Positions 23,636 through 36,231 are shown, counted from the stretch's first letter. The stretch: DNA of 36,378 nucleotides from Dipetalonema caudispina (GCA_013365325.1 JABVXV010000476.1:1-36378); one strand, 5' to 3'. Made by a program: numbers and translations. Notes: a model not told the origin generated them from the letters alone.

Positions 23636-25701
23636 AAGATATTCAAATGAACAAGGTTTATTGTTATTTAATGAATAATTTGAATAAATTTTTTCTCTTC
23701 CTTTTCTTTTCTTTCCCTTTTATTTTCCCCTCCAATAAGTTAAATATTCATTTTCGTAGTATTTTTCAATTCTTAGGAATAATTTTATTCTATAAATTTT
23801 AGCATAAAAATTAGAATTTTTCAAATAGTATTGGAATAAATTTTTTCTAATTTTGGATAATTCATTAAAGTATGCAAGTAATAATAAATGATAAATGGAC
23901 TTTATATGATAATACTCATTAAGCATTTAATTGTTGAACAGCTAATCTTTATATATAGTAGTTGTTGCATTAAATTATTTGAGTACTGATTTCTTTTATA
24001 TTTCTGATCCAAAATTTATGTTAGATATCGAATTATGGATGATCATCAGTCTTGCAAATATTTTGTAATAAATGAAAAAAAATTTTTTAAATTGAAGTTT
24101 GTATTCTTTTCAAATGTTGTGTCACAAACAAAAGTTAATTCTTCTTTTTTTTTTCGGTTTTGAATATCTACTTTAATCATCTCTTCAAATTTTGCATTCT
24201 GTAAAGCAATATGAAATAAATCTCAAATAAAAAAAAATTTTTTTTAAATTTTCAAAAATGTTTTGCAAGTTTTATAGGTTGAAATAATCAAATAAAATTC
24301 CATCTCGTTATCCATCATTGTTTCCATTTTACATAATTTTCATGAATTTTCATAACCCTTAATGAATAATTATAAATCAAATGAAAGCTAAACTGAAACT
24401 TAATTGTATTCATTTTTCACTTATGTATGTCTATTATGCTTAAACTTAGTGGTTTTAGATCAATATTACTTTTTTCATTAATTCATCGGTACTTACTTCA
24501 AATTAAGGATTTTATCTAATGCTAACTATTTCAAAAAAAAAAAAAAAAATTTCGTGAAAATTAAAAATTAGGTGAAGAATAATTTTATGTTAACTAGCGC
24601 TTGGTGCTAATTTTACAGATTCCATGGAAATCAATCACTGATAATATTTCGAACAATCGACATACATCCAAAACGATCATCACAATCAAAATTATCAAAC
24701 CAATGATTGCTTCATTTAATTGACAAAAGTAAAATACGTAAAAATTGAAGGAATATCATCGATTTTCATGCATGCGACAAATGAACTAACGAAAATCTGT
24801 CAAATGTAACACAATAGAGGAATGATACTTTCTACAGATAACTGATATGATATAATATGACAGTAATTATTTAATAATTCTATTATTTTTATAACCTTTG
24901 TTACGTCAAAGAAAAAAATGCAAAATTGAATTTAGTTTATATAGGTTATTTTTGTTTTAATTTAATACTAATGCCTAAAATTACTTACAGTTTACTCCAA
25001 GTGAATTAAGCAAAAAAATTTGATGACAGATAAAAATCTTGAAGGCCTATTTTCTACTCTGAACTTTTTTACTTTTTTTTTCCTGTTGCAATACTCCAAA
25101 ATTATGCCAAATTCCTTACTTCTTTTTAAATTTTCCCAAAAATTTTAAATGTTTATTTGTAATTTAGCATAAAATAGGATGAAAAAAGAATACATTCTTA
25201 TATATTATTCAACAAATATGCAAAACATAATGTTAGTGTACAATTGAGTAATTTATATTTTGAATGGTTCAAGTCATTTGAATAATTTGTTTTATAAATT
25301 TCAACTTAATTTTGAAAGACAGTAATGCTCATTTAATTTTGAAATGTAAATAAGAAAGATTAATTCAACACGTACATAATTCGTTTCAATTTTTAAGCGA
25401 AATTAATTAATACAAAATGACTGATTAAAAAAATTGTCAATTATTGTTTTATAAATTTTAATTTCAACCCATATTGCATTTTATGCTACTTTTTGACATA
25501 TTTATGAGAACAGTTTTATTTTTAAAATTTTAATTTTCCTTGCTTCACATTTTTATGATTTCCACTCTTTCATTTTTTTTCTTGTTAAAATATCTTTATA
25601 TTTCTTTCATAATAATGCATTTTGCTATGGATGACCAAATTTCCCCAAGAATTTTTTAACACGAATAATCTTAAATTTCACATCAATTAATAATTGATAG
25701 G
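23636..25701. other. Intergenic region between convergent receptor and transglutaminase genes
   Basis: About 2 kb of A/T-rich DNA with many A and T runs. AATAAA-like sequences follow the receptor stop (for example near 23682). A minus-strand open stretch at about 24600-24770 reads as a hydrophobic helix but has no ATG and no usable AG acceptor. No gene is supported. Confidence 0.45.
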
Positions 25702-28700
25702 CTAATTACTTACAAGATAAGTACGAACATTTTTTAATTGATCACAATTAAATACAGCAACAATTTTTCTTTCAGTTAAGTTTGTCCTCCTTACTGCACT
25801 TGTCATAATCGATAAAGTATCATGAGCTTCGATAGGCCTAAAAATACTCTTTTACTTTCAAATTTTTTTTCCTTTTTTTTTCAATTTCAAAATTTATTTC
25901 AAATTTTAGCTGAAATAATCAATTGAATTACTGTAGACTAAGAGGAAGACAAGATTGTTGTTGTTATTAAAGCAAGATAAATTACTATGCAAATGTTGTG
26001 GTAAACAATCATTAAGATATTTTGATCAACGAAAATGGATGATGGCGGATACATATCGGAATGTTTAATTATTCTAATCATCTAATAATTACTCTAACAA
26101 TACTATAATACCTTCATTTTTCAAGGTATTGTAACTTAAAATTAAATTATTAAATCATATGTCACTAACCCACATAATATTGGTGAATCCTGAAATTTTA
26201 ATCCGGCACCATCGATCCTAATTTCACAACTTGTAAGTAACATATTCAATGAATTTTCCATCAAAATTTGAAATTGTTCCTCATCAGCAGTAGGTGCTAT
26301 CGAATCATTTTGTGACAGCTGAATAAAAACTGTTCTGTAGCAATTTTAGTGTTAAATTTCAACAATGCCATGAAAAATCCTCTGGAAAAAGAAGAATTTA
26401 AAATTTATTCTTTTAATGATTCCGGACTTTAAATATTTGACTTTCAAAACTAATCAAATTTGAACCGAGTTAATAAATTAAAAATTACCAATGAGTAAGC
26501 AAATTTTTTGATGTATCGTTTCATTTCCACAAAATTTAAAAAAAAAAAAAGAAAGGAAAAACGAAACCGACTTTTTCAATGGACAATATTGGTTTCAGGA
26601 GTGTAAGTACTTGTTGCGTATAAAATCGTTCATTGGTTTGTGAAATTTTTGCAAATGCTATTATAGAAATATTCCAATCTTCCGTAAACAAATCACGGAA
26701 GTAATTAGATGGCACACTAAATTCTATCTTTTGATCTAAAATACTTTGTAATAGGATAATTAAAGAGTAAATTTTAATTATAAAAGGCTAATTTTTTTCA
26801 CAGATATCTATCTATCTAAAAAAAAAAGTCAAAAATGTTTAATTTAATTATATATCTTTGAAATGATATCACTTACTGTTAAATCATTTCAACTAAGTCA
26901 TTTTGGTATTTTACTTACTATTTGAAGAGTTTACCGAAAATATTTCTAAATTTTAATTTTATATGCAAAATTTCATGGAGTGAAAATAATTAGTGAAAGA
27001 ATGGAATAATTATGAGTAGCATACTTTGTTTTGGTTGTATGATAAGCATTTTCTCGAAAAGATAAACATGTGTAATAACCAATCCTGTATAACTTGTTAA
27101 ATCAATTTGGATTTGAGCATTAATTGTTTGTTCAAATAGCGAATTGTTTATAATTGTTAAGTATCCATTAATTGGCTTATCAATACTGATCTGTAAAGCG
27201 CTTTTTGATGATGGATAATTTGACAAAATTGTGGAATATTCATCAGAAATAATCAAAATTGGCTTATTTAATTGAACTATTATCATGGTTATACTAAACC
27301 AATAATTGATAATGAGATTAATATTAAGATGATAATTTTTCTGACAAAATCTTCAAATTAGGAACTGTTAAATTTGATTTATTTGTTTGAATTATTATTT
27401 TGTTTGTTTTAAGCTGACAGCTTATGATACCACATAGTGATAACTTCTCTGACAAAATCTTTAAATTAAAAAATATTAAATTTGGCTTACTTGATTGAAA
27501 TGTTTTTTTTTTCCTCTTTTTCTAAAAAATGTAATTTCCTGCACAACCAATCTTTTCAATATTATCCAAAAGTAACAATTTTTTTTATTTGGGAAACAAT
27601 AAAATAATTAATAGCATTAGGTAATATTTTCTGAAAGTCCTAAAAAATTCCTAAAATTCCTATCTTCCGCCTCATCTATTCTGATGAAACTAACATTTTG
27701 AAAATTGCTTAAATTTAATTCAACATTGCCATTTCCTTCATCATGAAGTAATGATAATAAACATTGAATTTGGCAACATTCGCTATCAGTTGATGTTGAA
27801 TTTAAATTTGTCTGTTGTTTGTAATTCATTGTTACATCAATATCATCATCCATTGTTGCAGTGATAAGATTATTAGATAACCTAAAAAGTTATCAAAGTA
27901 AATAAAATGTGTAATAAAAAATAAATAAACAAAACAGTCAACAAACAAATCTTACTTTTGTTTTTTGTTGTTCTTTTTTTTTTTTCTAGTAAATTTTACA
28001 ATCTATTAAACAAAATCATATCTGAAGTGAAAATGTAACGAGAAAATAGTTGAAACAAAACAAATAATCAATCTTACTGTAGAATCTTTTTTACCCAAAT
28101 TTTGAACTTACTTAATTTAAAAGTAACTTTACTTTTTATCATCTCTTATTCTGCAATTATTTTTCTTTCTCATGCTTATCTATTATAATAACATTAGCTA
28201 ATAGTACTTAAAATTAAAATGATCGAATATTATCGTTAATTTTATACTAATTAACGCTGACACAATTTGGTTATCTCAGTGTTAGTTGAAAATTTTATAA
28301 AAATTAATTGATACGAATATTCCAGAATTTCCTTTTTTTTCTAATTATTTCGACATAATAATTTTAAAATATATGACATTTTTTTATTAATACGATATAA
28401 AAAAGTTTGTGCAATTTTTTGTTTAAAAAAGATTATTACTATAATAGCAAAAATTAACAATTAAAATTTACTTTTTTTTAAGTTTTTTGGTATATGCAAA
28501 AATTGGATTACGTGTTATTGGATCGCGATAATAATAATTGCAAATAATAGTAGCATTTAGCATTCCATAAAGTTTCTGTCCAAAATCTTCGTTCTCATTT
28601 TGTTGTTTCATTTCTTCATCATACTTTTCAATCCATCGTACCGGAAATAATACTTTTCCTTGACCTAATAATTCATCCTGTTCTGGAATGAAAAAAAAAA

Positions 28701-31700
28701 AAAAAGACGTATATCTATGTATATATCAAATGATTTTTTTTTTCATCGATAAAATTATGAAATTTAAAAGAAAAAATTGTGAAATTTTTTGAAACATAAA
28801 TATAATCTTAACATGTATAAAATATCTTATCAAAAAAAAATAATTTGATAAATACTATAGAAATGTTGGGACAAAAAAAAAAAAAACTTTCATTTAAAAA
28901 AAAAAAAAAATTTCATTTTGAAGCAACCTTTTGTAGTTGGAGTAGCATCACAAATATGCCATTCACTACTATTCCTCAGAATCCTTGGCTGAAGCCATAA
29001 TTCATTCCAAATATGATAATGCCATATCTGTATTTTGATTTTCATTTGCCGTTAAGTTTAAAATTTTATATTTTCATTTGGAAATTAAATTATTAAAAGC
29101 AGAATCATTGTACGCTTTTGTTTAATTAATGATGTGATTGGAAAAGAAAACGACATTACCCTATTTTATATGGTAATCTATTATCATGATAACTATCATA
29201 CTATTAACATTTCTATAAAAGTTTTCATTAATTCATAATAATTGACAACATTTTCAAATTTCATTTCTGTTTTTCTGTACTAATTAACTTTTGTCTCAGC
29301 ATGAATTTTTATCGTTTGCCTTTTTTGTATTAAATTATTAATCTCATTTAAAATATTTCTGTATTTTATACTAATATATATCTCATTAATTATTATTAAC
29401 ACATAATTTCGAATAAATTAGTCGACTGCTAATTCAAAAATATTTTTCAATTTCTCATTTTTATATTAATTAATTCATGAAATTATGATTTTTTTGTGAA
29501 ATCAAATTAATTATTATTAACCAAATGAAAATATAAAAAAATGAAAATCAAAATACAGATGAATATCTCATTAATTATTATTAACACATAATTTCGAATA
29601 AATTAGTCGACTGCTAATTCAAAAATATTTCTCAATTTCCCATTTTTATATTAATTAATGTCATGAAATTATGATTTCTTTGTGAAATCATAGTAGATTA
29701 TCATTGGTATAATATTATAAATCATTGATTGTTATATAACAATGATAAAAGAATTGATGAAAAACATACGGTATCTTTGCTTTTTTCAGCAAGCACATCA
29801 TCTATAATATCTAATTTTATTAATGTACCATCTTCAATTCGTGGTGCAAAATTATAAATAGTTACCATACGGCATGGAATTCCAATACATCGACAAACTA
29901 TAAATTCTTTTCGTAAACTTTAAAAATAACTAAACAAAAGTATTTCTTAAATGTTGGCTAAAATTAGACAAATAAATGGATCGAAAAATAAAAGCCAAAT
30001 ATCTTTACAATATTTTGCTTCTTCAATTAAATTAAATTTCAATATTTTCATAGTGAAAAAGTGCACTTGATGTGAGAAGACCAGCATAACACCATGATTG
30101 ACCATAACCAATTTTGTTACCCATTCTCCGATATGTTGCCATGATTTCTTTACTACCTGTCCAAGCACTTGGCAAGATTTCATTTTCACAATTGTTTCGT
30201 TGAAAATCATTCCATTTAACCTCCAGTATAAACTCACTAATCTGTAAAATTCAAATTAATGAAATAAGTAAAGAAAGAAGCAAATTGAAGAAATTAAAAC
30301 CATAAATGAAATTTCAAAATTTTAATTTTGATTTTCATCAATAGTCAAATCAATAATTTGTAAATCGGAGAGAATTTACACTTACAGCTGCAGCAATTGC
30401 TTTAACAATTGCAGAAGCAGAGCCAAGTTCATTCATTTTTAGTAAATTATTTTCCAGGCATAATTCTAGCAAATGTAATACTGTATTCATGCAAACAGCA
30501 CTAAATTGTCCCAGAAGCCAAGCATCTTTTTGATGCAATTTGCGCATTACAGCTAATTCATTCAATATATATTCGTCCAATTCTGCCTCATTTGGATAAT
30601 AAGTTTCATCATCTGCAAAAAAAAATGTTTTAAACAATAATATTTTGCAAAATAATCTGTCATCATATAAGTTTAGAAGCATATAATGCTGAAAGATAAA
30701 AATTATTGATTGATCATAAATTTACAACTATGAATGTAAAATTCAAACATTTATGCCATGGATTGAATAGCATGCATAAATTCATAGTGTATAAATTTAA
30801 TGTTTCATTGCATCGTACAATCATTTGCCAAAGACCAATTGGAATATCGGATGGTGATAAGATCTGAATAATTATCACTTACTGCTTCCATTGATAACTT
30901 TTGTTGTAATAAAAATGGAACGGATAATTTGGGAACAAAAATAATAATCTAAAAATTTCGAAGGAATAAATATGTTTTTTAACCATTATTAAATGAAAAT
31001 ATGTAAAATTCACTTCAACTAATGCTGTATCTATTGTTAAAATCTTATATGTTGCATGCCAATTTGTCACGGATATCGCAGATGAACAATTTTGTTCTAT
31101 TGCGGAAATCGTAGTTTCGTAGTTTGCCAATTCTAAAATTTCGTCAGAGATGAATTATCAAATACCAAAATCAAAATTTCACAACAAAACTGGATGGCAA
31201 AGATTAGATTTATCGATTTTCATGCCAACCAATATTTTAATACTAATCAAAATTTTTAAACTTTCACCGTACTAATTAATATACTACATTTTTATACCTT
31301 AAAATAACTAACTGATTTTGATCATTAAGAAGACCAAAAAAAAATATTTTATTGTAAAAAATATTTCTAAATTATTAAATATTCAAATTTGTGTATTGGC
31401 TAGCATTGAATCGTTAAGAAGTTGTTGAGAGTGAGGATTTTAAAAATTTTTTAAAAGTTTATTTTGTAGGTGAAGTTTTTACTGTGCTATTGTAAAAGTT
31501 TAGTACTTTTGATTATCATATCACTATTCGAAAATGAACTGTGAAAGGTTTCAACTAAATAAATGGTACCATTTTTGACAAGAATTGAAAGGTTCTCCAA
31601 AATCTGAGGATTGTTGTTGTAGTGAAGGATAAAAAATATTGATGAGCCACGTCGGCAAATTTCCATCGGTTCATCGTCGATTGTCATTAATTTTTCAAAG

Positions 31701-34700
31701 GCAGTAGTATGATGAATTTTACAAATGTCATCTGTTTTCATCGTTAATAAAATTTGAAAATCATTGGATAAGATATTGTCGATACCAGTGGTTTTTTCTA
31801 AAAAGGAAGCGCATTTGTCTTATTTTATTATGAAAGTTGCATGAGAAGTCCTTTGCAATAATTGTTATGGTATTATTGGTTAGATTTTATGGATTGTTTT
31901 CTTTTTTTTTTTTGCCGTAAAAATTTCTTATTTATTATGCAGCTAAGAATCTAGAAAAAAACCAAGGGAAATTTCGAAAACGAATTTAATTATATTTGAA
32001 AATTTCTATTACATTAGATGGTAGTACAATAATGTTTATAAGATATGCAAAGATGCTAGTTTTTTGTTTATAATTTTGAAATTATCATTATCAATTTTCT
32101 GGATATTCTAATGAATTATCAAATTGTAAATTTTCCCTCAACAAAACACTTACTCCCACTAATAATTCTTGATTTAATCGAAGTATTTATTTGAGTTTCA
32201 AGTGTAAAATTCATTTCCGATCTTGGCATTTTCGTTTGATTTTGTTCAGACATTTCCTGTTTCTCTTTTGGAATAGCATCAGTTGAAGCAATATTGCTTG
32301 TTGTTTCGGAAAAGTTTGTACTCTTCAATTTTTCGATTATTTTCGTTTTTTTACCCAAAGAAGCATCAGATTGAATTCGGACCATTGCTTTATCAAATCT
32401 TTTTCTTGCAATATTTTTATCGGCTGTATCGTGAGGTGATTGATACGCTTTTAGTACCATCCAACATGGTTTCTTCGGCGCTTTATCACTAGTGGAAACG
32501 TTAATAATTGTCGGTTTCAATTTCTCTGGATTTCGGATGTATACTTCGGCAGTAATAGTTTCATGTTTACGCCCGTTGTAGAGTGATAATTCTGGTTTCG
32601 AAGATTTGTCGGGGATAGGAGTAACTGTTGCAGTAGCAGCTGTAACAGTTGATAATGTCGTATTTTGTGGTTTACTTTTCGTTTTCTCAGTAATATGAAA
32701 AGTTCGTGTAACCGGAAATGTTTCAAATTTCGCATCCATTTGATCATGACTGTTAGTGGATGGTTGTGTTGAGTAAGTAGTTAAGATATCTTGAGAATGT
32801 GACGGTGATAGCTTTGAGCCAAGTTCGTGCTCTGAAAATTAGCGCATATTCTGTAAATATTATTTAAAATTGATTTTTTAAATTATCAATCGCAGTAAAA
32901 CATCGACCATATTTCAACGTAAACATTGCATGCAACAAAATGTATGATAAACATTGAAACATATAATTGATATTAATAAATAAATATGAATAAGTAAACA
33001 AGTAAACATTTCAAATTACTTCAAGTTACGAATTAAAATTATGATTGGAAGTGTCAATATTTTATGCTAATTAGCTATCACATTATTTAGGTAGGTGAAC
33101 AAGTAATTAAAGAAAGCGATAAATAAATAAAATATTTATTGAATGAATCTTCCATGTGTCGTGCATATTTGACTAACAACACTTATTCATTTAAATAATT
33201 TTTCAACTACACTTTGCAAATTCCATCCAAAAAAATAATAAAATAATTAAAGTAAATTTTTTTCCTTCAATTATTTTTAGAATTAATTTATACATAAATT
33301 ATCGTTATATAATTTATTGCAGAAGACAAATATTCCAATATATTCAATTCTAAATAAATTGCTAAAAACAAAGAGAAAAAAAAAGGAAGCCAAGCTAAGT
33401 TTTATAAGAATAAAAATTAAATAAACAAAATGAATAAAGAAAAAAAAAAAAACCTGTATCAGTTGTAGTTATTTCACTTTTTGATGCATTCCTATTGCTG
33501 ATAATCGATTTTGAATCTTTGAGAATTTTTCGTAATTTCTCTCGTTCTTCATGCATTTCTATAGTAAATTTCGATTTATTACTATTATTAACATCATTAT
33601 CAATATCATCGAATGAAGTATTTTCAACATTTATTGGTATTGTTTGTGATTGTATTATATCATCTTGTTGTATATGCCCATTATATAAATTATGATGATC
33701 AACCTGTGAAGGAACTAATTTTTGTGAATATTTTTCTATTTGATTGTACTTTTTGAATGTTTTTTTATGCCAATAAGTTGTAATTTTTTTAATCGCAAAT
33801 TGTTGCATTTTTCCATGCAAATATTCTCGAATTTCGGGACTTTTTTTTGTGATAATTGAATTTGCTTCAATTTGATTATCTTCATGCGGTAATGTTTGCG
33901 ACATGGCTTTTTTTTCTTGCTCTTTTTTTCGATGCTTTAGCAATGCTAATCCTTCCATCAGTGTATCACGACCAGTTTCATGATGATTCTCTTCTGAGAT
34001 TGAATTTTTTCCTGGTACTTTCTCACATTGATCGATCATCGTAGTAGGTGATCCTTGCAGATTGGAAGAATATGTTTGAGTATGGATTTTTGGAATTTTC
34101 GATACAAATAACGGTATTTCGTCAAATTCGCTGCATATATGTTTCGGGATCATATCGTGGTAAGTATCAGATACGATTTTCGAATCGATTGGTCTGTCGT
34201 GCGTCGTCTCGTTCATGAATGTTGAGTGTTCAGTAGTTTTAGGTATATCATTCTGAATCTCACGCAAATATTTCCGTTCCAGTGAATAGGACTCGTGAAC
34301 CGATCGACATCTTCTGGTCTTAACAGCCATTATTGCTGGAGTAACTTTTATCTTACGAGCCCGGAATGGTCCATAATAAGGAGCATCTGTTGCTTTTAAT
34401 GAATCACCGGTATCGGTTGCAACATTTCTGGAATCAGTGAGGGTACCTGTTTGGAAATCAGATGAATCTTTTGTGGTTAATGTAGAAACGAACGTCATTG
34501 GTATGATGCGAACTGTCCTGAGATTTTCCGAACTTTTCATAAACTGATCATTATAACCCTCTGAATTCAAAGCATCCCAATGTTTACGACGGTTATGAGT
34601 TTCTTCACTGCGGCATTCTCGATAGCGTTGCTGATTGCGAGAATAACGACTGCAACAATTGCAACATCCATTCAAATTATGCCGACACCGTTGTCTACTG

Positions 34701-34930
34701 CGTCCCCTGAGGTCATTTCGAAACCAGAGGTGTGAAGGGTATAATATCGCATAATCACTGAATCCACCGCAGTGATCAGTTGATTTTCGCCAGTTTTGTG
34801 ATGACGATCGCGACATAAATCGTCGCGTATCATAGCAATTGCAAATGTCTTCATGGGTGATACGTCGTTGATATTCGCTACTACTCAAATCATCTGTTTC
34901 CTTCCATTGTTCTTCACTTTGGGTAAACAT
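25702..34930 (-). CDS. Animal-type transglutaminase homolog with Cys-to-Ser nucleophile and long N-terminal tail
   Basis: Model of 16 exons, about 1,479 residues: 34930-33454, 32831-32154, 31797-31507, 31132-31014, 30863-30749, 30612-30386, 30241-30067, 29897-29770, 29027-28928, 28682-28472, 27881-27695, 27521-27491, 27276-27025, 26735-26572, 26318-26170, 25837-25702. Residues 1-718 are polar and low complexity with a Cys cluster G-C-C-N-C-C at 88-93. Transglut_N follows (H-H-T, then C-R-R-G-S-S-I-F-F-I-L-H-Y; S-P-S-D-I-P-I-G-L-W; L-F-N-P-W). The core has L-L-G-Q-F, S-A-W-T-G-S with the conserved Trp, Y-G-Q-S1018-W-C, R-C-I-G-I-P-C-R, W-H-Y-H1075-I-W-N-E and C-D1097-A-T-P. Spacing of Ser, His and Asp is 57 and 22, against 58 and 22-23 in the family. 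Two C-terminal beta-barrels follow (S-Y-T-G-L-V; I-D-G-A-G-L). With Ser at the nucleophile, normal crosslinking is unlikely and a scaffold role like band 4.2 is inferred. Least certain: the 27695/27521/27491 junctions, the last exon end, and whether both N-terminal exons belong, although phases agree. Confidence 0.85.
26340..26571 (-). other. Intron of the transglutaminase gene with alternative acceptors
   Basis: The exon starting at 26318 has a strong TTTTTATTCAG acceptor in phase 0, which fits the exon ending at 26572. Two further AG sites lie just upstream (GCTACAG and GAACAG) and would shift phase. A poly-A run lies near 26539-26550. Confidence 0.35.
27341..27520. repeat. Two degenerate tandem copies in a transglutaminase intron
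   Basis: CTGACAAAATCTTCAAATTA at 27341 recurs as CTGACAAAATCTTTAAATTA at 27449, a period of 108. The similarity continues into AATTTGATTTATTTGTTTGAA and AATTTGGCTTACTTGATTGAA-like sequence. The 5' edge of the next exon (around 27262-27276, TTGGCTTATTTAATTGAAC) resembles the same segment, as if the exon border had been copied into the intron. Confidence 0.65.
29026..29560. repeat. 22-bp perfect inverted repeat spanning a 3' splice site
   Basis: The 22 bases at 29026-29047 are the exact reverse complement of those at 29539-29560. On the minus strand the first arm contains the acceptor CAG and the first two bases (AT) of the exon starting at 29027, which encodes the catalytic His and Asp. The second arm lies upstream in the same intron. 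The transcript could fold so that the splice site is paired, with a loop of about 490 bases. Confidence 0.85.
29378..29690. repeat. 127-bp direct duplication in a transglutaminase intron
   Basis: 29378-29504 and 29563-29690 are near identical, differing by a few substitutions and one inserted base, with a 58-base spacer. Shared landmarks are ATATCTCATTAATTATTATT, GTCGACTGC and GTGAAATCA at the right edge. The high identity suggests a recent event. The spacer contains one arm of the inverted repeat that reaches the 29027 splice site. Confidence 0.92.
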
Positions 34931-34945
34931 CTGCAAGTAGCAATA
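34931..34945 (-). promoter_or_regulatory. Acceptor directly abutting the transglutaminase start codon
   Basis: On the minus strand, TGCTACTTGCAG ends at 34931 and the ATG follows at once at 34930. This is a common placement for nematode spliced-leader addition. It could instead join an upstream coding exon in the unannotated end of the window, in which case the ATG would be internal. Confidence 0.4.
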
Positions 34946-36231
34946 TTTTACAATATTACTTATAAATTTGCTAAATTTACTCTAGCAAGAATTTCTTCAA
35001 AAAACCAAATGAAATTTAAAAAATAAAAAGGAAAAGTTAAAACTATAGTTCAGAATTTTATGAAAATTTTGAAAGAATCCGAAATATTCATCATTTTCCA
35101 AAATTTTGCCTTACAAATATCTTACAAATCATCGATTCAATAAATTGATTGAAACAAAATGTTAAATGACTGGTATCGTAAATTTCGTTTCACAAAAGCC
35201 AAATCATACAATCATCTTCCCTGGAATAACCCGAGAATAACCAAATAATCCCATAGCCAAGTTTTAAACATCCAAAATAACATTAATCAATTAGTACACC
35301 ATTAAAACTGGTCTAATTTTAATTTAATTCAAGCATTTTTTCATGGCATAATGTAAGAAAATATATGTCAGAATAGCGGAAAATTTCGATATTTATTATG
35401 CGAACATCTAACAAAACAATTAGCTTCAAATAAATGAAATCCAATAAAATTAAAAAAACTGAAATTTAATATTTTTTTATTTTCAATTCAACAAACACCT
35501 CCAATAATTTGCATTTTATTATATTATGTAGGAATTGATAGAAATTATTCCCAAAAAAGTAAAAATCAAACTGTTGGACAAATGGAAAATCATTTAATTT
35601 AATGAAAAATTGTCAAAATATTGCGTAAAATTTTCAATTAAACCAATAACTTTTTCAAAAATACTACAGGAAGAACTTAATTTGCAATTAGAATTTAAAA
35701 TTCACAAAAAAAAATTTTTTATTTCATGGAAAAAATCTGATCAGCACATTTCAGAAACTGTTATTATCGAAAATGCAACCAATGAATAATTTGTCATTAT
35801 AAGTTATGCATATAAGTGTGTGTCTGTGTGTGTGTGTGTGTGTGTATGTGTGTGTGTGTATGTGTTTGTGTGTGTATATGAATTTGTTTGGGTGTTTTTG
35901 TCCGTTTAAATGCTTAAATTTTAGAAAGTTGTAGGCAGAGAAGTAAAGAAAAATTCTATGCAAATATGAATCATACAAAAGTAATTCGATATCATTCTTC
36001 CAACTATTTAATGCTTAGCTTTTTTGCAACTTATGTAAAAATTAAAATTATGATGAATCAATCAGTAATGGATCAATTAATAATCTATTTTCAAGTAATA
36101 TTATTTTATCTTCAGTAGTCTAAACCGATATAGACATTAATCTATCAATAAATCAATAAAATTATCGAAGTATGCATAGTTGTTGAATTATTTGCAAACA
36201 GAATCAAAATGTTTAATATATATGTTGTTTA
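34946..36231. other. A/T-rich flank upstream of the transglutaminase gene
   Basis: No recognisable coding exon. A minus-strand frame at 35751-35978 with a Thr-His repeat is produced by the GT microsatellite. The region presumably includes the promoter of the minus-strand gene. Confidence 0.4.
35815..35880. repeat. (GT)n microsatellite
   Basis: Interrupted GT repeat with TGTC, TATG and TTTG variants, about 66 bases. Lies in non-coding DNA about 0.9 kb upstream of the large minus-strand gene. Confidence 0.95.

Noticed and set aside
24600..24770. Minus-strand hydrophobic frame (G-L-I-I-L-I-V-M-I-V-L) downstream of the transglutaminase gene, possibly a membrane-anchor exon.
   Set aside because: There is no ATG and no AG acceptor in a usable phase, and the preceding codon run is interrupted by a stop. 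The last transglutaminase exon already matches the end of the family.
29947..30237. 96-codon minus-strand ORF overlapping the catalytic exon.
   Set aside because: It is a shadow frame of the exon at 30241-30067; the true frame reads through Y-G-Q-S-W-C.
30067..30241. Catalytic Ser as a simple frame or translation mistake.
   Set aside because: The frame is fixed on both sides of the codon by S-A-W-T-G-S and R-C-I-G-I-P-C-R, and the distance to the latter equals that in active enzymes. A base-call error at the codon cannot be excluded, but Cys would need more than one base change from TCA.
35751..35978. ORF with a Thr-His repeat on the minus strand.
   Set aside because: It is the complement of the GT microsatellite.
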